A DNA stretch of 64,000 bases from contig CM033349.1 in NCBI GenBank assembly GCA_019395295.1, positions 5,146,001 to 5,210,000 on the forward strand, in the 5' to 3' direction. This stretch comes from Osmanthus fragrans (Eukaryota > Streptophyta > Magnoliopsida > Lamiales > Oleaceae). Each line of letters starts with the position of its first letter. The first letter of the stretch is position 1. A program made the position numbers and the translations under genes. Shown in pieces: positions 35,641 to 48,146 of this stretch. Below the pieces are notes generated by a model. It ran no database searches and was not told where the DNA came from. It saw only the letters and a program-made list of their open reading frames with translations.

Positions 35641-35804
35641 TCTCATTCAAGTCTTGTTGCACCCTTTTAGCAATAAATATGCACTCTTAGCTTTTTTGCT
35701 AATCTCTTCATGTGGTGGGTTCTTAATAGTAGTGTAGATCTTGAACTTCTCTAGCTTATCATCCATTCTCAATGTCAATTCACTACTTTCAAAGCCATGA
35801 TAGC

Positions 35805-36095
35805 TCAGCTTGTTGATAGAAAAGATCTGCCCAAGATAAGTGATGCTACATCCCATGGTTTCTCTAAATCTAGGATAATGAAATCAACCGAGAATATGAA
35901 TTTGCCCACTTTAATGAGCACGTTCTCGACCACTCCTTGTAGGTATTTGATTGATATGTCCATCAATTGAAGAGAGATGGATGTGTCCTTTAGCTCTTCC
36001 AAACCTAAGTTCCTGTAGACAAAAAATGGCATGCGATTTATACTTGCTCCTGAATCACATAAACAATTAAAATTCGAATGACTTTCTATTGACAA
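35805..36095 (-). pseudogene. Gypsy retropepsin fragment
   Basis: A 96-codon frame with the aspartic-protease active site CDSGASIN near its start and the second conserved block SLILGRSFLST at its end, spaced as in Ty3/gypsy Athila-type retropepsins. It would process the Gag-Pol polyprotein. The frame starts near the end of the preceding gag/pro frame and the downstream sequence (35856-35647) is only weakly coding. Part of a dead element. Confidence 0.85.
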
Positions 36096-36335
36096 GGTAT
36101 TTTGAAACTCCCTAAATCTTTTAGATTAGGAGGTAATTTGTTTTGCAAGATGGCACTACACTCCCCATTTAATGTGATGGTCTCAAAATATGTAAGTTTT
36201 CTCTTTTTGGATAGGATCTTCTTCCGGAACTTTGCATACTTTGGTATTTGAGATATAGCTTCAATCAGCGGGACTTTGACATGAAGCTTTCTGAAGATAT
36301 CCAAGAACTTTGCAAACTATTCTTCTAGCTTCATC

Positions 36336-38708
36336 TGTTACAACCAAGTTTTCTTTTAGTCAAATTCAAAAATTGACTAGTCAAAGTCAAGTTAAATAAG
36401 GACTAAAATGAGAAAAATTATTTTGGTGGTGTTTATTTAATAAATTTGTAATACTTGAGGATTTAATTGGATATATTTTAAGTTGTGGAATTGCTTTTCT
36501 AATAATGGGAGTTATAAGGGCCAAATAATTTTTTATATGAGAGTTGAGGGGCTTATTTTGCAAAGTTTGGACTTGGACCATTTTAATAGACTTTTGACCC
36601 ACCTTTTTCATTTGAAAACACACACCACACACACTAGAAGGTGAGAGCCCCGGCAGAGACGAGAAAACCGTAGAAAAGGAGGAAAAAAGGGAAAAGAAAG
36701 GGAAAAAGAGAAGGAAAAAGGAAGAAGAAAGAGGAGAAAAAGAAGAAAAAGGGTAAAGAGGTATTTTAAGCTTGAATTTTATTATTTTATGGTTTTTTTT
36801 TCTTCAAGAGGTAGAGATTATATTATGTTAAATTTCTAGGGTTTTGATTTGGTTCGAAAATTTCGATTTTTTGGAATAAAGGTGCGATTGGAGCTCAAGT
36901 TTATTGATTATTTAATTTTCAATTTCATTATATTAATAAATTTCAGTTTTTAGTAAACCCTAGATTCTCAATTGGATTATTAAGTAAGGATAATTGGTGA
37001 GTAATGATGAGGTTGATGAAATACTTAGTGGGATGTATGAATTATGGATAAAAGAAAATTTAATTGGTGGAATTATAGTCACTAGTGGTCTCTTGATTGA
37101 GTAAGTATTGCATTATGCTTGGAATGAAGGTTATGTCGATGAATTAATTATTAGTAAAGGGAGTAGAAAGTGTAATTAATCCCTATGGCGTAAATGAATA
37201 AATTGGAAAATTTCTTCAAGTATCGAGAAAATTTGTTTAAATAGTATAGCATTAGATATTAAGAGTTCTTGTTTTGTTAGTGGTTAAGTTGGTTATTATC
37301 TTGTGTTTCAGGTGGTGACGAGGAAATTGGAAACGTTTATCAACCAATCTAGCTTGTACCTCATAAATTGTGAGTGGAAAAGCTTATTTTTCAGAAATTA
37401 GTATTTATCAAATTTTTATTAGATTCAACAGTTAATTATTTCATACAATGGATTTAGGAAGCATGATTTTCAGAATAAAGTAAATTTTATAATCATATTT
37501 TTTTTTAAAGTTAAGTTCAGCTAAGGTAAATCATTATATCAGCATGTTATATTCGTATTACATGTTTTAGTATATCTATAACCTCCAGAAAGTACCCGGG
37601 TGATTTACCCGCTCTGCACTTGTGTGAATGTGTTTCCACAGTGTATGACCAGATATGGTGATTTTACCTGCTCTGCACTGATGTGAATGTGTTTCCACAG
37701 TGTATGACCAGATTATCAGAGGTCTTTGGGACCCACTCTTGTACACACATAGGCTTTGGGCCGTGTACTGGGGTGCTTAGCCTTTGGGGCAGCTCTGCGT
37801 ACGTATGACCAGATTATCAGATTATCAAATTTGAATGGCTTTGCCTTGTACATTGAGATTACTCTGCACATGAGTAATGCTATTCTTTAGGGTACTTATT
37901 GGTGTGACACTTTATATCATATTATGCTTATTCAGTTGTAAATTTACGGATTTTCAGAGTTATACAGTTTATCAGATTTCAGATTTCAAAATACAGAATC
38001 TAGTTTATGCAGTTTATAGAATAAAGGTTTTTATGATTCCATTATATTTAATTCTAAAAGTATGGCCAGCTTTCAGAATGTTTTTAAAGTTGCTAAAATA
38101 TAAAGATTTTCAAAAAGTTAACATAAATGAAAAAAGAATATTTGTTTGCAAAATTATCCACTTACTGAGTTACAAGCTCATATAATTTGTCATGTTTTTC
38201 CTATCAGGAGGCTGCTGAACTTGAGATACTTGGAAAGCCTGTTGAAGTCTCAAAGCCTGGTCATCATCATTTAGTTGTATGATTTTAACTTTATCATGGC
38301 ATGTAATGATTTGTTGAGGAGTTTTATGTATTTAACACTTTGTCTAGTATTTTGTTAAGGTCCACTTTGTTGTTGCGTATTACTATGGATGTAATGCTTA
38401 CATGTAGACATAATGGTTGTAGTAGATGTTTTCGGTCGAAGTTGGTTTCATTTTGTTTTGTTGTGATGGTATTGGTGGATGTGGTGGTCTAAGTATTTGG
38501 TATGAATGTTTATATGAAGTATTTGTTGATGTTTAGGTTGGATTTGTCAATATTTCAGGGGAAACTCTGTCAATTTTTTTATAAATATATGTTACAGTCA
38601 AAGTAGATCACGGTTGCCTTGATGGTGGGTCCGGCATTTAGCTGGTATTTACCATCGGCACACGACACGTGTCTAGTCCATTAGAGGGATTCGGGACGGG
38701 TCGTGTCA
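36336..38708 (+). mobile_element. Solo LTR (2.37 kb) with TSD TCATC, nested in gypsy gag
   Basis: It begins TGTTACAACC, ends GGTCGTGTCA, and is flanked by TCATC (36331-36335 and 38709-38713). It belongs to the same family as 19460-21829, sharing the purine-rich tract at about 36650-36760 and the repeated TATGACCAG block near 37640-37710. The gag frame on the minus strand is cut at this point, with matching gag sequence on both sides. Confidence 0.92.
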
Positions 38709-39494
38709 TCATCTCTTGCAATTTCAGTGGAAATGGTTTAATTTGAGTGATTGCCTTAACGTGTAGATTTTTCGACTCTTGATATGGAACTACTTTATTT
38801 GACTGTTCATATTTATCCACTTGCTCCTCATCCGTGGAAGATACCTTTTCATTTACTCCCACCCGTCTTTTGACTATGATTTCTGGAAGTTGAACCCCGT
38901 TGCGTATAGTGATTGTCCCACTCTTCTCACTTTTTACAACTTTTACTGCCATTACCTACTGTCTATGATTTGTTTCAGTGTTGCTTGACAGTGCTCTTTG
39001 CTATCTTTCGGAGAGTGTTTTTGCTATTTGCCCCATCTGATTTTCTAAATTCTTGATGGCAGCTTCCTCAACTTGCAAGCCCTTATCCGTTCTTTGCATG
39101 TGTTGAGTAGATATTTTCGCCAACTTAGTCACAATATCTTCTAATGAAGACTTTTTCTCAGTTTACTGAAAATCTAGTGGTGTAGTCTACTATGGCGCAA
39201 TTTGAACCCCATGATTGTTGCTCTGTGATAAGTTTTGATGATTTCTCCAATCGGGATTATATATGCTGGAATAAGGATTATTTTGTTGCATTTGGAAGTT
39301 TTGTGTGTAGTTAACATCTTCTACTGATTGGACTAACGGACTATCCACAATGGAATTTATGCTTTCATGGTTCCCTCCATAATGCTTACATTTCGGCCTG
39401 GCTGTTTGAATTGCACTCATGTTTTTTTACTTTCTGATCTAAGGTTGCCAACTGTGCTGAGATTGCTGTCAATCGATCTACCTGATGTATTCCA

Positions 39495-40819
39495 TAGGTA
39501 TGGCAATTCGAATCGTTAAAACCGAAAATTGTAGTTTACCGAACGGGGCCAAAAAATCGAACCGATGGAGCAATGGGTTGGTTATGGTTTTGATTTTAAT
39601 GACCCGATTCGTGGTGGGGCAGGTATGGTATTCAGCGACAGTACTCCGAACCGATTACCCATTTAAAAAAAAAAAATTAATTGGACAATTGAGCTTCTTT
39701 TAATAATTCTTTGTATAATTATGGCCAATTACTTTACCGACCCGTTAACATGATTGGCATACTAACCCAGATTTTTGGCCTTAACTTAACCATACTCACA
39801 CTCACCCACTCACTGAATATACACAGAAAATAGGAAATATTAAAGCGACGGGCAATGACGAGGAAGAAAATTCGAAATTGGAATCAATAATACCGTCTCC
39901 GCCTTCTCCTTTGTCGCCGCTCTGGATTTGACGCTATAATCAAATCTGAATTCGAAAGATATAGGCTGTGTGTTGTCCATAGTGTGCGACATTTAGATCT
40001 TATATTCAAATCTTATTCTGATATCTGTATCTTGATTAGTTCACTGTTATTTTTTTATTATTGTAGTTTTGAATGACATTTTAAATAGACTATATTTCTT
40101 TATATTGTATTATGTAATGGAAGTATGTGTGGGATGACTGATTTAAAATTGAAAATGTCTTCTGTGATTGGGATGAAGATATTTCTTGAATTGGTCTTGA
40201 CAAATCTATTTTATATGAGACTCTCCTTCCTCGAGTCATCCCGTACATTTTCTTGGTTAGCGAATGTAAACGAAATTTTCTTGATTATGATCTTTCTCTC
40301 TTTCTTTTACTACTCGCAGGAGTTGAGCTCATTAATCTATTTGGTTCCCTAATTCTATATCTTTTTTTGTTACTTAATAGAATGTTTACTTGGTTGAGTA
40401 CTTTAATTTTATTGCTAGCAGTTTTGGTATGTCTACTGATTGTTAATTATCTGTATGGTATTAAATTAGTACTTTTTAATCTGTCTATAATTCTCTTATT
40501 TTGGGTTGTTTTATCTTAACTTCTCAGAGACCAAAAAAATATCCTTTAAATTGTTTTCATTTTCATTTGGGATATTGTTTGCTAAATTGACTTAGTATTG
40601 TGTTTTTATTTTTATTGTTTTTATTCATAATTTTTTTTTTCAATTTGACTGTTGGACTTATAAAAAATAAATTATTTCTGTGGTTATTAACCGAACCGAA
40701 CCAAGATATGAATCGAGCCGAACTGAATCGACTTTCATGATTATGGTACGGTTATGGTATGACAAAAAATTTGGTGGTGCGGTTATGATTTTGGCCGAAC
40801 CGACCCGTTGCCATCCCTA
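39495..40819 (-). mobile_element. hAT-type element, 1.3 kb, with 8-bp TSD
   Basis: The ends TAGGTATGGCAA and TTGCCATCCCTA are inverted. The flanks GTATTCCA (39487-39494) and GTATCCCA (40820-40827) match at 7 of 8 positions. Read on the minus strand it aligns at both ends with the 1391-2256 element but has several hundred extra bases in the middle (about 39850-40540). The only frames there (such as 40125-40352) are hydrophobic low-complexity translations with no transposase signal. Probably a non-autonomous family member. Confidence 0.85.
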
Positions 40820-41066
40820 GTATCCCAACTACTTTATGTACACCCGTTCTCTCTATTGGCCATAGTGTTCTAGTGAATGCCAAATCCTTCATGATTTGAT
40901 AGACTTAATCTGCTGTCCATTTTGTAATAGATCCATCGCATATTGAGTCAACATTAGCTATAACGACCCGAACCTTGTGCCTAATCCCTTAGAACATACG
41001 TATTGTCCGCTTTGGGGTGGGTCGAGTCCACTTATCCCTTCACGGCTTTATTTTGCGTTTCTCAGG

Positions 41067-41180
41067 ATTCAAACTCATAATCTCTCCCTTAAGTATGACT
41101 TAAGAAGAATCCTGGTACCAATTGGGCTGGTACCAAGATTCCCCTTAGGTTATACTTAAGGGAGAGGTTATGAGTTCGAA
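41067..41180. repeat. Near-perfect palindrome, first copy
   Basis: The left arm runs through CTCTCCCTTAAGTATGACTT and TGGTACCA and returns through TGGTACCA and TTATACTTAAGGGAGAG after a short loop (ATTGGGC). The arms are about 50 nt with a few mismatches. Confidence 0.9.
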
Positions 41181-41348
41181 TAAGTAAGTTCTAGTAGCTT
41201 GGGCACAAGTTTCGGGTCGTTACAAAAACGAGCATTTTTTTTTAATGACTAGGGTCTTGCGTCCAATCTCCTAGAACATACGTATTGTCTGCTTTGGGAT
41301 GGGTAGAGTCCACTTATCCCTTCACGGCTTTATGTTGCGTTCCTCAGG

Positions 41349-41463
41349 ATTCGAACTCATAATCTCTCCCTTAAGTATGACTTAAAGGAAATCCTAGTAC
41401 CAATTGGGCTGGTACCAGGATTCCCCTTAAGTCATACTTAAGGGAGAGGTTATGAATTCGAAT
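41349..41463. repeat. Near-perfect palindrome, second copy
   Basis: Same hairpin as at 41067-41180, one tandem unit later. The arms again meet at AATTGGGCTGG and end in CTCTCCCTTAAG on one side and CTTAAGGGAGAG on the other. The third unit (from about 41538) has only decayed sequence at this place. Confidence 0.9.
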
Positions 41464-44294
41464 ACGTATGTTCTAGTAGCTTAGGCACAAGGTTCGGATC
41501 GTTACAAAAAAACGAGCATTTTTTTTGTAATGACCAGGGTCTTGCACCCAATCCATTAACTCTCGTACTGTCCACTTTGGGTGAGCCTGTGCTCACTTAT
41601 CCCTCACGGCTTTCTGTCGCGTCCTCTAGAATTCGAACCCAAGACCTCTATTATATGAGAGACTTAAGTTGAATTCTGGTATCAATTGGACAAGTACACT
41701 AACGCCCTGAATTTTATTGACTTAAATTTCATAATCGTACTTGCAGCGGAAATATTTAACTGAAATTTTAAACTCTTAATCTATTTGAACATTCAAATAT
41801 TGAATTAAATAAATATAGTCACGAAATTTAGAACATTTAATAAAAATAAAGAAAACACAAAACATCGTGGCGAAATTCATTATTGAATATTTTCTTTAAA
41901 ATTTTACTTAACAACCTGCACACCGCTCAACCACTATCCACGTTGACCGATCTTACCTAAAAATATTAAAAATTTGAAGGAATGAGTAATTTAAACTCAG
42001 TAGGATACATGCATCCAAAATAATATAATAATCTTTTAAACATAAATTTACAACATTCCATACCATCATTTCATCAAAAGCAATCGAATATCAATTGAAT
42101 GCTCTAACACATTTTTGCGCAACATTTGAGAAAACCTGAAGGAGATCTCACATTTCATTTCATTTCATTGAGACCCGTAGGTTAATTAGCATTTCATGAA
42201 ATAAAACTACGTAGAAAAAATTATAATATTTGTAATGAAAGATCAACTTGCACATAATATCCTACCTTGTTTGGACAAATGAAAATAATGTTGTAAATCT
42301 TTTTGAATATACGGGTTGCACTCTCTTCACTCAAAATAAAACTTTGAATATGAATATTTATGGTGCATGTTTTCAACCCTGTGTAAGTAGACATATATTT
42401 TGTGATGAGTAATCTTTGGACGTAATGAGAGTATTTATAGGGTTTGTACCTAATATCAAAATGTTAATTTTAGAATGATTGAAATAAAAGTGCCGTGTTT
42501 CCATAGGTTTACCATTTATGTTTATTCTAATCAAAGAATGATTTGCTTGTACCAATATAAAATATCAACGTGGCTTAAAAACAACAATCAACTTAATCAA
42601 ATTCATATTTACCTATTCTATTAAATACACATGTTTACGAAACCACATAATTCAAAACCCAATAATCTCGTACACGTGCATACCATCTATAATTCCTATA
42701 TCAGGACACACATATTTTATAAATGTACACGTGTCTTCAACTAAAGGAAAACCAACTTAGTTAATTCTAATAAAAGAAATTGACTCTTTTGGTGGTACAT
42801 AATCAATATTAATATAATTAATTTTAAATTTAGGTAATATCTTTCAACTTCAATAACGTGGACATAACTTATTTGAAATAATTATTTCTCGAGTCCAATG
42901 TGCGTTATTTAATACAAGCTACATAATGAGCCCAATATTTGTATACAAATTCTAACTTTATTGAAAACTACACATATTTAACCCGAATAATATTGAATTT
43001 AACATATATATCACTTTAGTCCACCAACTTTCAAAGTATAAAATATAGTAGATGGAATGAATAATTTTATTTTGTAATTTTTTTTCAGGATGTTACATTA
43101 GCCCTATTTGTTGGATTTAGCCCAATATAGAAATATTTCACTTTGAGCCATTTTTGCAACCCATACTGTGGATACTAACAGAGGAGCCCCTTATGCTTAT
43201 CCTAAGCCTCATAGTAGTACTCCGAGTCAAGCTGAGAGAGTGTAGTGATTTCGTCCTTCAACCTGGCAGTTCTTTTATGTGGGAAATATTTGTTCAGGAA
43301 TTTCTGGCTTAGACTGTTCCAGCTAATGATGTTGTGAGGAGAAAAAGTATCCAACCGTTCTCTAGTTGAGTCTCTCAAAGTGTAAGGAAAAAGCCTTAGC
43401 CGAATTACTTTACTTGAAACCCCAGAGTGTTCTATTGTTGTACACATGTCTAGAAATCTTGAGATATGAGCATTGAGATTTTCGGTAGCTCTCCCAAAGA
43501 ATTGTAGTGCATTCTAGAACATATTGATCACATCCGTCCTCTAGTGAAAATTTGTCAAACAAAATGTTTGATATACGATACTATATTGACTTTCCACGAT
43601 CAGTAGAACCATATACTCTCTCATCAACCTAGCATTCTCATTCCCTGCAGCCACAATTGGATGTGTTGCTTCTTCATACATTATGATGGCAATTTGATCT
43701 TGATTCTGTTCTGCCATGAGCTCTGCTTTCTATTTTGGTGTGCTTCTAATTGTTCTCCTCTCCTCAACGTGAATGTTCGTTCAGTTTTGGGTCAAATTGA
43801 GCAAGTTCTTCGGTTTACAAACTTGGCATACAAAGTTCTGAAAAGGGAAAATAGAAAACACTGTAATATTTTTCTAATAATTGAAATCGGTCTTACCATC
43901 GTTATCGATGATGTCATTGTATTCAATTGCTAAAAATAGGCTCATTTTTTCTATAAGATTTCACATAGGTACATTAATTCTATTGATTTCTTTGATGGTT
44001 TGAATGCGGTTAAGGGTGTTGCATCTAACAAAGATCATTTTTTTATGCATCCAGTTGTGATTCTGCTACATGGCTTATTTCAACCTTGTTTGGTGTTCAT
44101 TATATCACTTTTGTCCTTACTTGGGATAGCAGATGTGGAGAATATTTCCAGTTAGAATTGTTGATAGTGAAATTTGTTTGTGTTTTTTTATTGTAAAGTT
44201 CAAGTTTATTCCTTACAGTGGATTTGTCTCCACGTGAAGAATTATTATTATTATTTTTTGTTCACTACAGTGGAATTTGTGTCAATGTAGATAT

Positions 44295-44782
44295 TGTTAG
44301 AATTTGGGTATAACCCGAAATCTTTATTGAAGATAATTGAAAGTTCTATTTAAAGTGTACATTAAGAAGAATTCTTTTTGGAATGTTTTTGGAATAGTAT
44401 TCGAAGTCTATTGTACAAATTCTAGTTGAAGTTTCATTTGAAAGTCTTATTGGGAGTTGAAATTTGTGTTGAGCTTAAAGAAATCAAGATAAAGAAAACT
44501 TTTAGGTATTTTATTTCATCTACAACTCTACTTTTATAGTTTAAATTGTTCCTTATATATAGCTGACTTTTCATTATGATTTAGTAAGAAATTAAAAACT
44601 TTGTAAACACATAATCTTTGTGTTTTTTTTTTCTCTATATTATAAATAAAGCTCAATTCTCTGTAAATTATTTTGTTTTTATGTTCTTGTGATCAATTAC
44701 GTCATATTGTAGTTTAATCTCTTATTTTCTCTAACAAGGTGTTATTGGGTCAATGCAGTATCATCTTCCGCCTTTCACAACA
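44295..44782 (+). mobile_element. Copia-type LTR followed by primer-binding site
   Basis: It begins TGTTAGAATTTGGG and ends TTTCACAACA. TGGTATCAGAGT at 44786-44797 is a tRNA-Met-type primer site. Paralogue of 965-2359 without the hAT insertion. SVP-derived sequence (end of exon 3, AATTAAGGTAA) starts at about 44845. Confidence 0.8.
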
Positions 44783-44937
44783 AACTGGTATCAGAGTTGT
44801 TCCATTTTCAATAAAATGATTTCAGATTTGGTTCGAATTATAATAATTAAGGTAACACGTGACTGTAAATTTTAGATTTTCTTGTTATGCATATTCAAGT
44901 GCATTGCATAGCTGAGATATAATAGTAACTGCAATAG

Positions 44938-45330
44938 GCGCCTCAAGGGAGAAGAGCACCAATGACTTGACATTGATCAGTTGATCAAACTAGGTCATGG
45001 AGGATTGAACCGTGTTGTGGAAACAAAGGTATTGTTACATACATTTTCGTGTTTCTAGTGCTACCCATTGAGATTTTTTGTGCTAATATATCTGTTTTTC
45101 GATATGGAAGAATGACAGTTTTTGAAATAGATCAGTATGCTCATGATAAATGCAAGTCCTCAAACTTTATCCTTTGATCAAAAAAATAATCATCATGCTC
45201 CTTGTTAAAAGATAAATCCTGAAAATTGATGAAATTAACAACTAAGGGCTTGAGTTAATCAGTTAACTTTTATGATATGTAGGGATCAAAATTAATGGAA
45301 GGTAATGCCAAGTTGAAACAAGAAGCAGAA
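44938..45330 (+). pseudogene. U0': SVP-like exon 4-6 remnant
   Basis: Exon 4 (44938-45028, 91 nt) has the same 9-nt deletion as U0 and an in-frame TGA (CACCAATGA) where intact genes read CAAGGACTT. A decayed exon 5 lies near 45113-45153, and exon 6 (45283-45330) is open (SKLMEGNAKLKQEAE). Exons 1-3 and 7-8 are absent. It is a copy of U0 made by the segmental duplication and is non-functional. Confidence 0.87.
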
Positions 45331-45462
45331 GTGAGAGTTCATATTTTATTTTCCAATTTATAAATCATTTCTCACACTGCATGCATTTGAATTCTGTAGT
45401 AATTTCTCACGTCCTGAAGTCGTTGAATGAACTGTTTATTATATGAACATAATAAGGTTACA

Positions 45463-45482
45463 ACACACACACACACACACAC
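45463..45482. repeat. (CA)n microsatellite
   Basis: ACACACACAC tract of about 20 bp. The corresponding place in copy A (3048) has only CAACACACTAAT. Confidence 0.9.
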
Positions 45483-46175
45483 TAATGCTAACCCATATAA
45501 GAAATTTAAAAATAAATAAATTCAAAAACACCATTGTATGGTATCACAGAGTGCTGCCCCCCATCCTCAACCTGTTAAACGTCCCTAACAAACAAACTAT
45601 AAACCACAAGCACTTCGACATGCTTTTCAGTATACATATATTCCACTCTATATAAGTCATATATTATAACGGATTAGTGTTAATAAATAAGTGGAGGTAA
45701 AATTTGAACTTAAATTATCTTTTGAATACTCTAATACTATGTCAAAGCATCTCACCATTTAAACTCTTAAAGAAAATATATTTGCATATTTTAAATTTAA
45801 TCTTTAACATCTAAGCTCAGGAACAAATGTCGAGGACGCATGCACAAAAGATAACAACTAAGAGCATGCCTTAGTTCTAAATTAAAGGAAGACAAACTTG
45901 ATCACAAGTAGGGGTGGATTACGATGTGCGGGATGGGGTGATATGGGTGTTGATGGAGTTGGTTGGGTAAGCTTGGCCGGGGTAAATTATATTTTTCTAT
46001 TTTTTATGTATTAATAAGTATTTAATTATTCTAAATGAAATTTATTTGTATTTTTTGAAAAAAGTTATGAGATTTTATTTTAATTTTTCTTATTTTTGGT
46101 TGTTTAATAATTTTTTTTTTATTTAAAAAAGACAAATTTGTCATTTAATGATCAATATGAAGGGAATGATGTATT

Positions 46176-46894
46176 TAGGGATAGACATGGTCCAATTCGA
46201 TTAGATTCGGAATTGAATTGAATTGAACCAGAATTTTCGATTATTTAGTAATTGGAATCGTCGAGTCTAAAATTAATTATGAAACCGTTTGAGTTCGATT
46301 TAGTTCCATTATGTTCTCGAGTTCTGTATGATATTTTTTTTTTAATATTTACAATAATGCTACATCAATTTCACTAATGACATGTTAAATATTAACTCTT
46401 CTAAAATAACGCTGTTCAATCATGTAATATCTTTTCTGTCTCTCTTTATTGAGCCATAGATTTCGCTGTTAAAATCATAGAAAGAGAAAGATAACGAGCT
46501 CATAATAATGAAAAGAGGTGCAACCGAGCTTTTAATTCAATTTCTCTATAATGGCATAAACGACACTAGGTAGAATAAGATATTTGAGTAAAACTTTGGT
46601 CAATTTGATTAAGTTGGACTTTGACTTGAAAATCAGAAATAGGGAAATCATATTTTGAATTTGGGTTAAATTAATTAGTTAGCAAATTTATTTAGAAAAC
46701 GTAAAATAATTTGGTTTATTTAAGATAAAAAAATTAGGGAAATTAAATTTTGAATTTTGAATCGAGAATTGAACCAAACTTATTGGTTCTCGATTCAGAT
46801 TCGGGTATTTAATTTAAGAAAAATCTTTTGATTCGATTCAATTCGATTCTGGTCCAATTTGGTCAGTTCGCTTTGAGAGTTTTGTCTAGCCCCA
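46176..46894 (+). mobile_element. hAT-like element in the U4 5' flank
   Basis: Paralogue of 3734-4364, with flanks GATGTATT (46168-46175) and GATATATT (46895-46902). It is about 88 bp longer, mainly from a block at about 46585-46665 that is absent from copy A. No open frame. Confidence 0.65.
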
Positions 46895-47235
46895 GATATA
46901 TTTACAAATTGAAATGTTAGGATGACCAATGCTAAAAAATGTTTAGGGTACGTTTGTTACATTTTCAAACGTTGGAGACAAAAGTGCAAATTCGCTTTGG
47001 CAATTTGCAAACCAACTTTATTGACTTTTTCTCTGCTACTTTAGCTCGCTTTCAAATTTCAGATGCTTTCTACTTTCTCTCTCTAGGGTTTCTCGTCTGC
47101 AGGTGGAGGTCGTAATCTCTTCCCTGAATAAGAAAAATGTTACAATGTTAAAAGCTTTCTATTTTATGCTAAAAAAAAATAAAAATGAATGATTCTTCTA
47201 ACTGACTACCTCCTACTTTTCTATTTAGTATATTT

Positions 47236-47242
<7 letters not shown>

Positions 47243-47274
<32 letters not shown>
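47243..47274. repeat. (TA)n microsatellite
   Basis: Pure TA tract of 32 bp in the predicted 5'-UTR intron of U4. U1 has a short interrupted version at about 4701-4720. Confidence 0.95.
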
Positions 47275-47276
<2 letters not shown>

Positions 47277-47538
47277 TGGATCCTCTTACCCCTTTCTCTC
47301 TCTCTCGCTCATGGCTCTGATTTCCATTTTTTTAATTTTTTGGTAGGGGTTTCAGATTCTGTATTGAACTTGAAGATATGCTTTGCTTCTTTTTTCCGTA
47401 TTTCTATCAAGAATCTTGCTTATTTCTATCAAAGACCAAATTTCTTTGGCTTCTTTCTCGTCCCTCGATCTCGGTATATTTCTTATGGTAACTGACGAGA
47501 TACACATATCATCTGTTCGCAGTGAGTATACTGCGAAA

Positions 47539-47720
47539 ATGGTGAGACAGAAGATTCAGATCAAGAAGATTGATAACTTGACTGCACGCCAAGTGACCTT
47601 TTCAAAGAGAAGAAGAGAGGTTTTTAAGAAGGCTCAAGAACTCTCTCCTCTTTGTGATGCTGAGATTGCCCTAATTGTTTTTTCTGCCACTGGAAAACTC
47701 TTCCATTATTCTAGCTCAAG
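47539..47720 (+). pseudogene. U4: SVP-like exon 1 (open), rest lost
   Basis: A complete 182-nt MADS exon with an intact donor, encoding MVRQKIQIKKIDNLT, then FSKRRREVFKKAQELS. Residue 27 is Glu where U1 and U5 have Gly. The 5' leader and 5'-UTR intron signals are kept. Exon 2 lies in a deletion of about 1.3 kb at position 48147 (defined against U1), and no exons 3-8 follow before copia and CACTA sequence. Without a downstream partner it can give at most a MADS-domain-only product by reading into intron 1 (stop at 47757). Confidence 0.85.
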
Positions 47721-48146
47721 GTATTCTAATTTTTTCTCTCGATCTTCTCTCTCTTGAACACACACACAACATGCTACTGGGGACGAAGCTTTGATGCCTT
47801 TGGCTACTGAGTTTTCAATCACATAGCTAGATTTGTATTGAAAACTAAATATATTAATAGGCTAAGACCACATTAAAAATGACTAGAGAGAACGTTCTTC
47901 AGAGAAGGTACAAATTAAATGGGCAGTAATGGCAATTATTAGGTAGAAAATTGTAGCTCCGATATGGATGCAAATAATCTAGAAGTGTGATACAAAGGAT
48001 CGAACACAACTAGGGGCGAACAGTACACTGATATATCATATATATCACATGTTTTTCTCCTGTTTGCATTTGTGAACTAGCTTTTGGTGAAGGTGGTGGG
48101 GGCAGGGGATGATGTAGAGTTGAAACAACAATGATCACGTAGGAAA

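Larger units (their letters stand above)
40959..43097 (+). mobile_element. Solo LTR (2.1 kb) with TSD TTAGC, internal palindromes
   Basis: It begins TATAACGACCCG (decayed TG start), ends GGATGTTACA, and is flanked by the perfect 5-bp repeat TTAGC (40954-40958 and 43098-43102). It interrupts the gypsy gag frame. Its left 700 bp contain about three tandem units of roughly 290 bp, each starting near AACGACCCGAACC or AATGACYAGGGTC, and two of them contain a long near-perfect palindrome. Orientation is taken from the family-like TGTAACGACCC start. Confidence 0.87.
35650..43717 (-). mobile_element. Athila-like Ty3/gypsy remnant split by three insertions
   Basis: Minus-strand pieces, right to left: gag start at 43717 (MAEQNQDQIAI), gag core 43447-43202 (IRLRLFPYTLRD, WNSLSQKFLNKYF), a gag piece 40958-40828, the CCHC-side and post-knuckle piece 39420-39190 (QQNNPYSSIYNPDWRNH), a later gag piece 38952-38709, LPPNLKDLGSFKIPC in 36304-36086, and protease 36095-35805 (CDSGASINRMP, LILGRSFL). 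Between them lie solo LTRs at 40959-43097 and 36336-38708 and a hAT-type element at 39495-40819. RT and integrase are missing. Stops and shifts are numerous. Confidence 0.85.

Noticed and set aside
40125..40519. Hydrophobic frames that could suggest membrane proteins
   Set aside because: T-rich sequence inside a non-autonomous hAT element gives Leu/Phe-rich translations; no start context, splice signals or conservation.
41067..41463. CRISPR-like or tRNA-like structure
   Set aside because: The palindromes are part of a tandem LTR unit, with no spacers of constant length and no tRNA boxes.
47383..47757. 124-codon frame suggesting an N-terminally extended U4 MADS protein
   Set aside because: The extension is the 5'-UTR intron read in frame; U1, U5 and the family start at the MVRQKIQIKK methionine.
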